Assembly: GCA_000621905.1 (NCBI GenBank)
Contig: JHXB01000003.1
Span: forward strand, 62,001-126,000
DNA: 64,000 nt
Direction: 5' to 3'
Source of the DNA: Lachnospiraceae bacterium NC2004
GTDB lineage: Bacteria; Bacillota; Clostridia; Lachnospirales; Lachnospiraceae
Below, piece after piece: positions 54,743 to 62,888 of the stretch (positions are counted from its first letter, which is position 1; each line of letters begins with the position of its first letter). Below the pieces are notes generated by a model that was given only the letters and a program-made list of their open reading frames with translations, was not told the origin of the DNA and searched no databases. A program made the position numbers and the translations under genes.

Positions 54743-55228
54743 TCAAATGAATGTTACCTCTCGTCCGACTGCTCTTATCTCAAACTTGCCGCTCTCAGGA
54801 TAGAACTCAACGGTTCGTCCGTAGTTTTTACCTGTGTCATCGGCAATAATCGGAATATTATATTGTTTGAGAATAGTCCTAACTGCCTCAGCATTTCTAG
54901 TACCTATTCCCGAAATCTCTGAACCGGAAGAAAAATTAAACATTGTAGCTCCACCGGCAACCTTAGCAACCAGTGATGAACGCCTAACTCCTTCCTTCTC
55001 TAATAATCCAATAAGATCCTCAAGACCTGTATCAACGAACTTAGCTCTATGTTCGTTGTTACGAATCTTGGTCGAATCCGGAAGCATAGCATGTAACATA
55101 CCGCAAATCTTCTTATTGCGATCATACAAAACTACACCGACACACGAACCAAGTCCAAGTGTCAAAATAGAATCAGGCGCCTTGCATATGTTTAAATCAG
55201 CCATACCAACTCTAATTCTTTCACTCAT
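54743..55228 (-). CDS. cheD: Chemoreceptor glutamine deamidase CheD
   Basis: 161 residues. It deamidates glutamines on chemoreceptors and binds CheC. The catalytic Cys29 lies in LGLGSCVGVVLYD and His46 in GMLHAMLPDS. Start ATG at 55228 with GGTGGTAAATTGC upstream. Adjacent to cheC, its stimulating partner. Confidence 0.95.
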   Translation of the reverse strand: MSERIRVGMADLNICKAPDSILTLGLGSCVGVVLYDRNKKICGMLHAMLPDSTKIRNNEHRAKFVDTGLEDLIGLLEKEGVRRSSLVAKVAGGATMFNFSSGSEISGIGTRNAEAVRTILKQYNIPIIADDTGKNYGRTVEFYPESGKFEIRAVGREVTFI

Positions 55229-55249
55229 GCAATTTACCACCTTATGTAA

Positions 55250-55864
55250 TTATATACCTAACTTGTCAATAATCTTCTCGTATGATTTCAAGTCAGGAAT
55301 CATAATAAAATAACCATCAATATCATCTGTAGCATCGTCAAATGACGAATCAATCAACAATGCCATGTCTCCAACCTTGCCAAATTCAATAGCCGGAACA
55401 CTGAGAATTGCACCTGCCATATCGAATGCAAGATGTGGCACGTCAGACTTGATGTCAAAACCAGTGATAGTCGAAATTGATGACATATATGCACCGGTAA
55501 TGATATTACCAATCTCTTTAAGCGCTGACTTATCCATATCTGCAAAATGCATACTCTCTGTATCCTGCCCCAAGACAAAGTCAGCCAATCTTCTTGCGGA
55601 AGCCTGAGTCATGGCAAACATCATCATGCCATTAACAGAACCCTCAAATGTCACAAGAATGCCGACAATAGGCTCCTCAGGTCCACCTATAAGATCAGAC
55701 AATTTAGCAAGCTCAACCATCATAACCTTAGGCATAGCCATAGTTACTTTACGATTAAGCATATCGGATAATGCCGTTGAAGCGTTACCGGAACCAATGC
55801 TGCCAAGCTCTCTAAGTGCGTCATACTGTGACTCCGTAATATCGCTATAACTTTCTAACGCCAT
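55250..55864 (-). CDS. cheC: CheY-P phosphatase CheC
   Basis: 204 residues. Two D/S-E-x3-N-type active sites: LRELGSIGSGNASTALSDML near the N-terminus and ALKEIGNIITGAYMSS at the middle. Dephosphorylates CheY-P and activates with CheD. Start: the ATG at 55864 with AGGTTGGTGGATTTT upstream. Follows cheW. Confidence 0.94.
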   Translation of the reverse strand: MALESYSDITESQYDALRELGSIGSGNASTALSDMLNRKVTMAMPKVMMVELAKLSDLIGGPEEPIVGILVTFEGSVNGMMMFAMTQASARRLADFVLGQDTESMHFADMDKSALKEIGNIITGAYMSSISTITGFDIKSDVPHLAFDMAGAILSVPAIEFGKVGDMALLIDSSFDDATDDIDGYFIMIPDLKSYEKIIDKLGI

Positions 55865-55906
55865 AAAATCCACCAACCTTTCGTTAAGGAAGCTTGTGTC
55901 CCTTAA

Positions 55907-56371
55907 TTAAACATCTTCAGCAATGACAGCGTTAATGTTCAATAAAGAAATCAAATCATCACCGTTCTTACCAACACCAAGTAAATAATCGTTAGCTTCT
56001 TCCTTATTCTTGTCGTATGATCTCTTCTCAATAACATTGTCATAGAGAGTTACTACTTCTCTAACTTCATCAACTCTGATACCAACAAGCGCCTGTGCTT
56101 CAGTCTTAACGATGATGATACGCGTCTTGTTGGTCTCAACATCATCAGCAAGGCCAAACTTCTTACGCATACTCATAACCGGTATAACCTCACCACGAAG
56201 ATTAATTACTCCCTCGAAATAAGGCTGCGCCTTAGGTACTCTGGTTATTCTCTGCATTCTTACAATGTTGTCAACATACTGAATGTCAATTCCGTACTGC
56301 TCATCATCAATCTTGACAACAATGTACTGTGTGCTCTCTATAACTTCTCCATTAATATCTATCTCAGCCAT
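55907..56371 (-). CDS. cheW: Chemotaxis adaptor CheW
   Basis: 154 residues, full length. CheW fold: QYIVVKIDDEQYGIDIQYVD, RVPKAQPYFEGVINLRGEVI, and IGIRVDEVREVV-type core (VGIRVDEVREVV). Couples receptors to CheA. Start ATG at 56371 with ACAGGAGGTATATAGAT upstream. Confidence 0.96.
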   Translation of the reverse strand: MAEIDINGEVIESTQYIVVKIDDEQYGIDIQYVDNIVRMQRITRVPKAQPYFEGVINLRGEVIPVMSMRKKFGLADDVETNKTRIIIVKTEAQALVGIRVDEVREVVTLYDNVIEKRSYDKNKEEANDYLLGVGKNGDDLISLLNINAVIAEDV

Positions 56372-56390
56372 ATCTATATACCTCCTGTTG

Positions 56391-58520
56391 TTATACTAAA
56401 GCATTGGCATCTAAGATCAATGCCACCTCACCATCACCAAGGATGGTTGCACCGCTGATAATCTTCTCGATATTGATATACTTACCAAGTGGCTTGATAA
56501 CTATCTCCTGCTGTCCGATAAGATTATCTACAACGAGTCCTGCCTGCTTATCACCTTTAGAAACAATAACAACTGTGATATTGTCCTCTGTCTCCTCTCT
56601 TGGTGGGAAATCAAGCAAGTCGTAAAGTCTTACAAGAGGAATGACTGTTCCACGAAGATGTATAACCTCCTTAGACTTGACATACTTAATGTCACTGACT
56701 GCAACATCCTCAATAGTCTCGATAGAGTTAAGAGGAATTGCATACTTCTCTTCGCCAAGCTCAATCATAAGAGCCTGAATAATAGCAAGTGTAAGTGGAA
56801 GTCTGATTGTAAATACACTTCCCTCGTCTTTCTTAGAACGCACCTCAATATCACCGCCGAGTCCTTCAATCTTGCTTCTAACAACGTCAAGACCAACTCC
56901 ACGACCGGATACATCTGTAATCTTCTCTGCGGTAGAGAAACTTGGAAGGAATAAAAGATCGATGATATCCTTGTCTTCCATCGCCTCTGCCTGTTCTTCG
57001 GTAATAGTACCTCTCTCAATAGCCTTAGCGCGAACCTTCTCAACATCGATTCCGCCACCATCATCCTTAACCTCGATGACAACGTTATTACCAACCTGAG
57101 AAGCGTTAAGATAGATAGAACCCTGCTCCGGCTTACCGAGCTCTTTACGACGCTCAAGGCTCTCAATACCGTGATCGGCTGAGTTACGAAGCAAATGCAT
57201 CAAAGGATCGCCAATCTCATCAATAACGGTACGATCAAGCTCTGTATCCTCACCTGACATATAGAGTTCCATAGGCTTGTCAAGTTTCTTAGAAAGATCT
57301 CTGATCATACGAGGGAAACGATTGACAACGCTCTCAATAGGTACCATCCTAACCTTCATAATTGACTCATGCAAGGTTGTAGTAATACGCTCTAAGTATT
57401 CAATCTGCTCAGTGAAGCTCTGTGAATCTGTAGATGCAGTATCACTCTCACTAACGCTGACAAGACCATTCTTAGCAATGATAAGCTCGCTGACCTGATT
57501 CATAAGATCGTCAAGTTTCTCAATATCAACTCTGACTGAACGGTTAACAACAGGCTTACCTGATGACTTAGCCGGTGCCTTCTTGTCTTCTTTAGCCTTC
57601 TTAGCAGCTGCCGCAGACGGCTTAGCACTCTCTTCGCTCTTACTCTCCTGAGCAGCATCCTGCTTAGCGTCTGAATCAGCCTTAGCGTCACCGCCAACAA
57701 TCTCTGCTACATTAAGCTTACCGATTGCAACCTTCTCAATCTCAGATACGGTCTTGATAGCTGCAACCACTTTGTTCTCAGTTGCATCTGTAATGAGAAT
57801 AACACTGAAATCAAGGTCGAACTTCTCATCTTCTATATCCTGAACCGTAGGAACTGACTTAACTACCTCACCTAGCACTTCAAGCTCCTTGAATACAAGG
57901 AATGCTCTCGCAGCCTTAAGCAAGCAGTTCTCCTGAATATAGACGGTAATACCGTAAACATTCTTATTCTGCTCGTCAGCTTCCTTAATTGCATTCTTCT
58001 CAAAGTCTGCAAATGATATATCTAAGTACTTCTTAGCAACGTTATCTCCACCGCTTGATTGAGAAGCCGCCTCTTCTTTCTTAGGTTCCTCAGCCTTAGG
58101 TGCACTCTCTGTCTTAGGTGCAGCCGCAGCCGGCGCCTTGCCTTCCTTCATTGAAATCAACGCATTAACAATATCATCATTGGTCTCGTCACCCTCAGAA
58201 GATGTATTGATAATATTGTCCTGATATGCCTCAAGAGCATCAAGACCTCTGAAAAGTAAATCTACAAGATCCGGAGTAACCTTCATATTACCATCTCTGA
58301 TAACCGAGAATACATCCTCCATCTTGTGTGTAAGGTTCTGCATATTAACGAATCCCATTGTACCTGCCATACCTTTAAGAGTATGAGCCGATCTAAAAAT
58401 CTCGTTAATAGTGTCTGCGTTGTCAGGTTCCTTCTCAAGCACCATAAAATGATCGCTTAAGCTTTGCAAATGTTCTTTTGTTTCATCGATAAAAATTTCT
58501 AAGTATTGACTAGTATCCAT
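56391..58520 (-). CDS. cheA: Chemotaxis histidine kinase CheA
   Basis: 709 residues. P1 phosphoacceptor His46 in FRSAHTLKGMAGTMGF. P2-like region (~160-280). Dimerisation P3 (RVDIEKLDDLMNQVSELII). ATPase P4 with N box DEIGDPLMHLLRNSADHGIE and G1 DDGGGIDVEKV, then ITDVSGRGVGLDVV. P5 CheW-like regulatory domain at the end. Linkers are rich in Ala, Lys and Glu. Starts at 58520, overlapping the cheB stop (TAATG). Part of the cheB-A-W-C-D run. Confidence 0.97.
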   Translation of the reverse strand: MDTSQYLEIFIDETKEHLQSLSDHFMVLEKEPDNADTINEIFRSAHTLKGMAGTMGFVNMQNLTHKMEDVFSVIRDGNMKVTPDLVDLLFRGLDALEAYQDNIINTSSEGDETNDDIVNALISMKEGKAPAAAAPKTESAPKAEEPKKEEAASQSSGGDNVAKKYLDISFADFEKNAIKEADEQNKNVYGITVYIQENCLLKAARAFLVFKELEVLGEVVKSVPTVQDIEDEKFDLDFSVILITDATENKVVAAIKTVSEIEKVAIGKLNVAEIVGGDAKADSDAKQDAAQESKSEESAKPSAAAAKKAKEDKKAPAKSSGKPVVNRSVRVDIEKLDDLMNQVSELIIAKNGLVSVSESDTASTDSQSFTEQIEYLERITTTLHESIMKVRMVPIESVVNRFPRMIRDLSKKLDKPMELYMSGEDTELDRTVIDEIGDPLMHLLRNSADHGIESLERRKELGKPEQGSIYLNASQVGNNVVIEVKDDGGGIDVEKVRAKAIERGTITEEQAEAMEDKDIIDLLFLPSFSTAEKITDVSGRGVGLDVVRSKIEGLGGDIEVRSKKDEGSVFTIRLPLTLAIIQALMIELGEEKYAIPLNSIETIEDVAVSDIKYVKSKEVIHLRGTVIPLVRLYDLLDFPPREETEDNITVVIVSKGDKQAGLVVDNLIGQQEIVIKPLGKYINIEKIISGATILGDGEVALILDANALV

Positions 58521-59116
58521 TACTGCACCCCAACTTTCTTTACAATTTCGTTAGCAATTTCAGTAAGCGGAACGACTTTATCAGTAAGTCCCGCCTCATA
58601 TACCGCTCGTGGCATTCCATAGATAATGCTAGTGGATTGATCCTGCCCGATAGTATAAATACCTCTGTTGTTTTTTAGATTTTGAATTCCGACTGTTCCA
58701 TCAGCGCCCATGCCCGTCATAACGACGCATACAATAGTGCGTAAACTGGTGTCGCACAATGACTCGTACACATAGTTGGCACAGGGTCGTACTCCTTCCC
58801 GAGGGGGTTCATCTGAAAGATTCAGATAATACTTTCGGTGACGCTCTCTCACCTTCAGATGCATACCTCCCTTGGCAATGTAAACATTGCCATTCTTGAT
58901 AACATCGCCCTCCTGTGCCTCCTGCACCTTGACATCACTCAGATCATCAAGCCTCATAGCCAGTGAATTGGTAAAACCTGAAGGCATATGTTGTACCACT
59001 ATAACACCTGCGTTCAGATTCCCCGGAAGCTTGGGGACGACCGATTGCAATGACTTAGGACCACCAGTAGATGAAGCAATCACAACCAAATTGTTAACAT
59101 CTAAAGAATTCGGCAT
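58520..59116 (-). CDS. cheB: Receptor methylesterase CheB, catalytic domain only
   Basis: 198 residues. The catalytic triad is in place: Ser16 in IASSTGGPKSLQ, His43 in VVQHMPSGF, Asp139 in VMTGMGADG. The protein begins directly at the catalytic domain: the N-terminal receiver (~120 residues) and linker of ordinary CheB are absent. The start ATG at 59116 has TTAGGAGGTAATCT upstream, and the 205 bases ahead contain no in-frame or out-of-frame receiver remnant, so this is not a truncation caused by a frameshift here. Without a receiver it cannot be switched on by CheA directly. Confidence 0.93.
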   Translation of the reverse strand: MPNSLDVNNLVVIASSTGGPKSLQSVVPKLPGNLNAGVIVVQHMPSGFTNSLAMRLDDLSDVKVQEAQEGDVIKNGNVYIAKGGMHLKVRERHRKYYLNLSDEPPREGVRPCANYVYESLCDTSLRTIVCVVMTGMGADGTVGIQNLKNNRGIYTIGQDQSTSIIYGMPRAVYEAGLTDKVVPLTEIANEIVKKVGVQ

Positions 59117-59275
59117 AGATTACCTCCTAAGTATTTAATTGTATCATTGCATCGAATAATAAATGATGATGTTTCCAAAACGGATCCATAAATCTACTAT
59201 TCAATCTGTTAGCATTATACCACAATCTACACTACTCATAAGTGCATAGTAACCTCATAATACTAATAAATTGCA

Positions 59276-59304
59276 AAAAAATAACGCAGGACGTACATCC
59301 TGCG
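59276..59304 (-). terminator. Terminator after the SleB-like hydrolase gene
   Basis: CGCAGGA pairs with TCCTGCG around six bases on the minus strand, followed by TTATTTTTTT. The 59117-59275 gap holds a TATAAT (59214-59219) likely serving cheB, but with no good -35 box. Confidence 0.8.
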
Positions 59305-59321
59305 CATAAATCCATATCAAA

Positions 59322-59855
59322 TTACTTAAACTGATGAGCTCCAATCTTAAGTCTGCATCCTGCAACATATCTGCTGAAGAAATGATATCCCTTCATACTC
59401 TTGGTCTTACCACCGACACATACACTCTTCTTACCTGAAAGTGAAGCCTTAGCAGCCTTTAAACACTCCTTGTATGCAGACCCCTTCTTGAATCCGGTCT
59501 TAGAATACTTAGATAAAGCACTCTTAAGCATACCATTCCTTGCAGGAGTAAACTGACCACTCTGATAGATAACACCTGTAATGCTGTTAGGGAAGCTCTT
59601 AGACTCCATTCTGTTCTTGATAACAATACCTACAGCAAGCTTACCTGCATAGCTCTGATTACCGGCTTCGCAGAAAATGATAGATGCCATGTACTTAAGC
59701 TCGTTAGCAGAGTATGATGCTTCATTCTCTCCACCTTCAACTACTGCTACATCGCTCTCCTCTGTTGCAGCCTCTGCAGCTGCCTTATATGATGTTATAT
59801 TAAACATAACCGCTATAACCAATATACCCGCCAAAAGATTCTTTAATAACTTCAT
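59322..59855 (-). CDS. Secreted cell wall hydrolase, SleB/CwlJ-type domain
   Basis: 177 residues. Signal peptide (MKLLKNLLAGILVIAVMFNI, cut near AAAEA). The domain ASIIFCEAGNQSYAGKLAVG includes the probable catalytic Glu; further conserved VIKNRMESKSFPNSITGVIY and QFTPARNG. SleB-type enzymes are lytic transglycosylases of spore cortex, but stand-alone versions act on vegetative walls. Start: the ATG at 59855 with AAGGAGTTACTT upstream. It has its own promoter and terminator and splits the fla/che cluster between the PilZ gene and cheB; it may open the wall for flagella, or be an insertion. Confidence 0.88.
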   Translation of the reverse strand: MKLLKNLLAGILVIAVMFNITSYKAAAEAATEESDVAVVEGGENEASYSANELKYMASIIFCEAGNQSYAGKLAVGIVIKNRMESKSFPNSITGVIYQSGQFTPARNGMLKSALSKYSKTGFKKGSAYKECLKAAKASLSGKKSVCVGGKTKSMKGYHFFSRYVAGCRLKIGAHQFK

Positions 59856-59915
59856 AAGTAACTCCTTAAACATTCCTTATCATTTCTTAAATAATTTGTT
59901 AACATTTATGTAACA

Positions 59916-59943
59916 ATTATAACATTTTATTAAAACTTGTCAA
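59916..59943 (-). promoter_or_regulatory. Promoter of the SleB-like hydrolase gene
   Basis: TTGACA, 16 bases, TATAAT on the minus strand, ~60 bases ahead of the start. Consensus hexamers. Confidence 0.85.
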
Positions 59944-59952
59944 GGAAATATT

Positions 59953-59980
59953 AAAAAAAGGTCCGCATACAGCGAACCTT
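59953..59980 (-). terminator. Terminator after the PilZ gene
   Basis: AAGGTTCGC pairs with GCGGACCTT (one mismatch) around five bases, followed by TTTTTTT on the minus strand. It ends the flhA-flhF-flhG-PilZ unit. Confidence 0.82.
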
Positions 59981-60037
59981 AACCTTTCAAAACTACTATA
60001 AACAGTACGTTTATAAATCTTAAAAAAATTTTAAAAA

Positions 60038-60727
60038 TTATACTGAACTTCTCTTTTTTCTCTCCTGTTCGAAAATATAACCTATAATTAAATCCCTCTC
60101 AACTTCAGATATCTTTTTAAACTGCGTTCGACACTCAAAAACCCTTGGATTATTAGGACTCGGCCTTGCGCTTATGATATCTCCGTATAGATAGAACTCT
60201 CTATAGTTATCCTTTATCTCAAGAACCAGCTTAAACTGCATATAGGAGTCCTTTAAAACGCCGGTAGGAACTACAAATCGCATACCGCCACCGCTAAGGT
60301 CAACAATAACTCCGTCCTTCCACTCGAGCTCCTTCATCTGCTCAATTGTGTATTTCTCATCAACCTCAGCTTCTCTGTACTTCATAGGAAGCATACAGTC
60401 ATATCTGTAATACTCTCTTCGTTGTACTTTCTTAAGAGGGGTCCTTATCTCCAACTTAAGGACAGGCATGTTGTTCTCTCTGGTTCGTTCTATTACAACG
60501 AAATCTCCCGCGTAAAGGCCCTTACTTGTATAATAAGTACAGTTAAAACGCTTATTTACTTCAAGGGGAACAACACGTGTTCCAAGTGTTGGCATAAGAA
60601 TCTTAAGCTGCGTACTGCTCACAATGTCAACTATCTGGCTTAAATAAACGCTTTTTCTCTCACCACTTCTAGGCTCTTTGGTATCAACGATATCAACTTT
60701 ATCACCAATATTAAGTCCACTTAACAC
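60038..60727 (-). CDS. PilZ-domain c-di-GMP receptor, YcgR-like
   Basis: 229 residues. An N-terminal YcgR-type domain (LNIGDKVDIVD to RTRENNMPVLKL) and a C-terminal PilZ domain with the ligand motifs QRREYYRYDC (RxxxR) and DLSGGGMRF (DxSxxG). Binds c-di-GMP and probably slows the flagellar motor. Start: a GTG at 60727 with AAGGAGGGGACAGT upstream. It follows flhG by 35 bases. Confidence 0.92.
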   Translation of the reverse strand: MLSGLNIGDKVDIVDTKEPRSGERKSVYLSQIVDIVSSTQLKILMPTLGTRVVPLEVNKRFNCTYYTSKGLYAGDFVVIERTRENNMPVLKLEIRTPLKKVQRREYYRYDCMLPMKYREAEVDEKYTIEQMKELEWKDGVIVDLSGGGMRFVVPTGVLKDSYMQFKLVLEIKDNYREFYLYGDIISARPSPNNPRVFECRTQFKKISEVERDLIIGYIFEQERKKRSSV

Positions 60728-60762
60728 ACTGTCCCCTCCTTTCGTAATAGTAAAAATCTATA

Positions 60763-61656
60763 TTAAGATCTACTCTTGTTAGACCTTATAAGATTCATAA
60801 ACATTCCCACAAATCCTGATGTCTTATCGGCACCTTCAACATCAAGAAGCTGTTCTGCTATACGTTTCATAGATTTAGAAGATGTTGAGTTAGGAAATGA
60901 TAACGACACCGGCTGTTGCTTTAATACAGCCTTAGTGGCGCTCATATCCTGTGGTATGCATCCAAGATAATCAAGCTTGATGTTCAAAAACTGAGATGCA
61001 ACAATGCTGATATTACTGAATAAAGTCTCACCCTCCTTGTCGCTCTCAACTCTGTTAGAGACAACATGGATAGACTTATCGTCAGCAACAAACTCCTTAC
61101 GCCTGTTAAGCGCTTTAAGTAAAGCATATGCATCCATCGTAGATGTAGGCTCCGGAGTAAGAACTACAAGCACCTCAGGACTACAAAGAACAAACTCCTG
61201 AACCGCGTCAGATATACCCGCACCTGTATCTACAATAATAACATCGGCAATCCTGTCAAGTCTCGAAACTTTAGAAACAAAAATCTGAAGATCCGACTTG
61301 TCGAGATTAACAAGCTCACTTACACCCGAACCACCGGATATAAAACCAATTCCCTCAGGTCCTTCAGTTACAACATCCTCTATATTCATATCCTTATATA
61401 TAAGATCAGAAATGTTGTATTTAGGGTGTATTCCCAACATTACCTCGATATTAGCCAACCCAAAATCCGCATCAATAATAACAGTCTTTTTGCCCATTTT
61501 CTGCATTTGCAAAGCAAGATTAAGAGAAAGACTGGTCTTACCTACGCCTCCCTTACCACTTGTGACAGTGATAACTCTCGCGTTGGTACTGATCTGAGTC
61601 TTAGCGGTCTCATGTTGGGCTCTGATAAGGTTTCTTAATTCATCTGCCTGATCCAT
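60763..61656 (-). CDS. flhG: Flagellar number regulator FlhG (MinD-like ATPase)
   Basis: 297 residues. Deviant Walker A TSGKGGVGKTSLSLNLA, then VIIDADFGLANIEVMLG and ADVIIVDTGAGISD. Works with FlhF to set flagellar number and place. The N-terminal DQADELRNLI segment corresponds to the DQAxxLR motif that stimulates FlhF GTPase. Start: the ATG at 61656, with GGAGG upstream inside the flhF end; start and flhF stop overlap. Confidence 0.95.
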   Translation of the reverse strand: MDQADELRNLIRAQHETAKTQISTNARVITVTSGKGGVGKTSLSLNLALQMQKMGKKTVIIDADFGLANIEVMLGIHPKYNISDLIYKDMNIEDVVTEGPEGIGFISGGSGVSELVNLDKSDLQIFVSKVSRLDRIADVIIVDTGAGISDAVQEFVLCSPEVLVVLTPEPTSTMDAYALLKALNRRKEFVADDKSIHVVSNRVESDKEGETLFSNISIVASQFLNIKLDYLGCIPQDMSATKAVLKQQPVSLSFPNSTSSKSMKRIAEQLLDVEGADKTSGFVGMFMNLIRSNKSRS

Positions 61657-62888
61657 CACTCACCGCCTCCAATCAATTGCTTAGCTATCTCCTGAGCATT
61701 AAGAGTCTCAATGTCCTTAGGAACATCCTGACCGGAAGTCGTATAAGAAATTGGCGCACCGGTATCTAAGCGTATATTTAATATATTACCATAACAACCC
61801 GTCTCATCGAGTTTGGTAAATAACAAGCGATATTCAGACATATCTTTATATGTCTCTACTATCTGCTTTAGGTCTTTGTATTTGGTTGTTGCTGAGAGAA
61901 CAAGGTAAACCTCTCTTAACTCTTCATCAACACACTCTATCAAATCGGCAAGCTCATCACACTGCTCCTGATTCCTAGGGCTTCTTCCCGCGGTATCAAC
62001 TAAAAGTAAATCATATCCGTAATAGTCCTTGACAGCCTCTTCCATATCCTTAGGTGTATAAACAACTCTGATAGGCATCTCAAGCATCTTGGCATACTGC
62101 TTAAGCTGATCGATTGCAGCAATTCGATACGTATCCGAGGTTATAAGAGCAACCTTCGCCTTCTTCTCAAGCTTAAAAACAGCCGCAATCTTAGCTATAG
62201 TCGTAGTCTTACCGACGCCTGTAGAACCTACAAAGAAGCATATTCTAGGCTTGTTACCTTCCTCAAGATTGATAATCTCAGGCTGGCCAAGCTTTAATAC
62301 GATACGTTGATAAACCTTAGAAAGCACAGAATCTAAGGTCTCCTTCTTATCAGGCACATTCTCGATGTCCTCTAAGAGCATATCTATGTACTTCTCATTA
62401 ATCTCGTTGTTTATAAACTTATTATGAAGCAAATGCTGAATCTTGCTTCCCTGATTCTTATGTTTAGAATCCTCTTCCTTAACCTCTTCCTTAACTTCCT
62501 CCGGAATATCAACCTTAATTTCGGAAGACTCTTTAGGCTCATTAACTATCTGTTTCTCAAGCATATCGGTAAGATTGTCAAGCTTCTGCTCAATAGCTGA
62601 AGATCTCCTCTTAGAAGCAACAGCAGAAGCTATAGAAGCTCCGCCGTCCTTCTGCGTCTTAAGAGCTTCCTCAATGATTCTGGTTGCATTTTCAGTGACA
62701 TCTTCTTTGGCACTCGTCTTCTCTTCGACAGCAGCCGTAACCTCAACTAAAGGTTTCCTAAAAATCCTAAATATCCCCTTAGGTTTGGTCGTCTTAATAT
62801 TCATAATAACTGCGGATCCACCAAGTTCTTCTTTAGCTTTATTAATAGCATCAATCTCAGTGGCCGCCTCAAATTTCTTAATTATCAT
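61656..62888 (-). CDS. flhF: Flagellar SRP-type GTPase FlhF
   Basis: 410 residues. A basic N-terminal B domain (MIIKKFEAATEIDAINKAKE), a linker of Glu/Lys (~85-145), helical N domain, and a G domain with FFVGSTGVGKTTTIAKI, TSDTYRIAAIDQLKQYAK, and DLLLVDTAGRSPRN. Localises the first flagellar components. The start ATG at 62888 lies within the end of flhA (11 bases of overlap), with GGTGAGCTTAA upstream. Confidence 0.96.
   Translation of the reverse strand: MIIKKFEAATEIDAINKAKEELGGSAVIMNIKTTKPKGIFRIFRKPLVEVTAAVEEKTSAKEDVTENATRIIEEALKTQKDGGASIASAVASKRRSSAIEQKLDNLTDMLEKQIVNEPKESSEIKVDIPEEVKEEVKEEDSKHKNQGSKIQHLLHNKFINNEINEKYIDMLLEDIENVPDKKETLDSVLSKVYQRIVLKLGQPEIINLEEGNKPRICFFVGSTGVGKTTTIAKIAAVFKLEKKAKVALITSDTYRIAAIDQLKQYAKMLEMPIRVVYTPKDMEEAVKDYYGYDLLLVDTAGRSPRNQEQCDELADLIECVDEELREVYLVLSATTKYKDLKQIVETYKDMSEYRLLFTKLDETGCYGNILNIRLDTGAPISYTTSGQDVPKDIETLNAQEIAKQLIGGGE

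Noticed and set aside
59117-59321. Remnant of a CheB receiver domain
   Set aside because: No frame in this gap encodes receiver motifs; it holds a possible promoter and a terminator.
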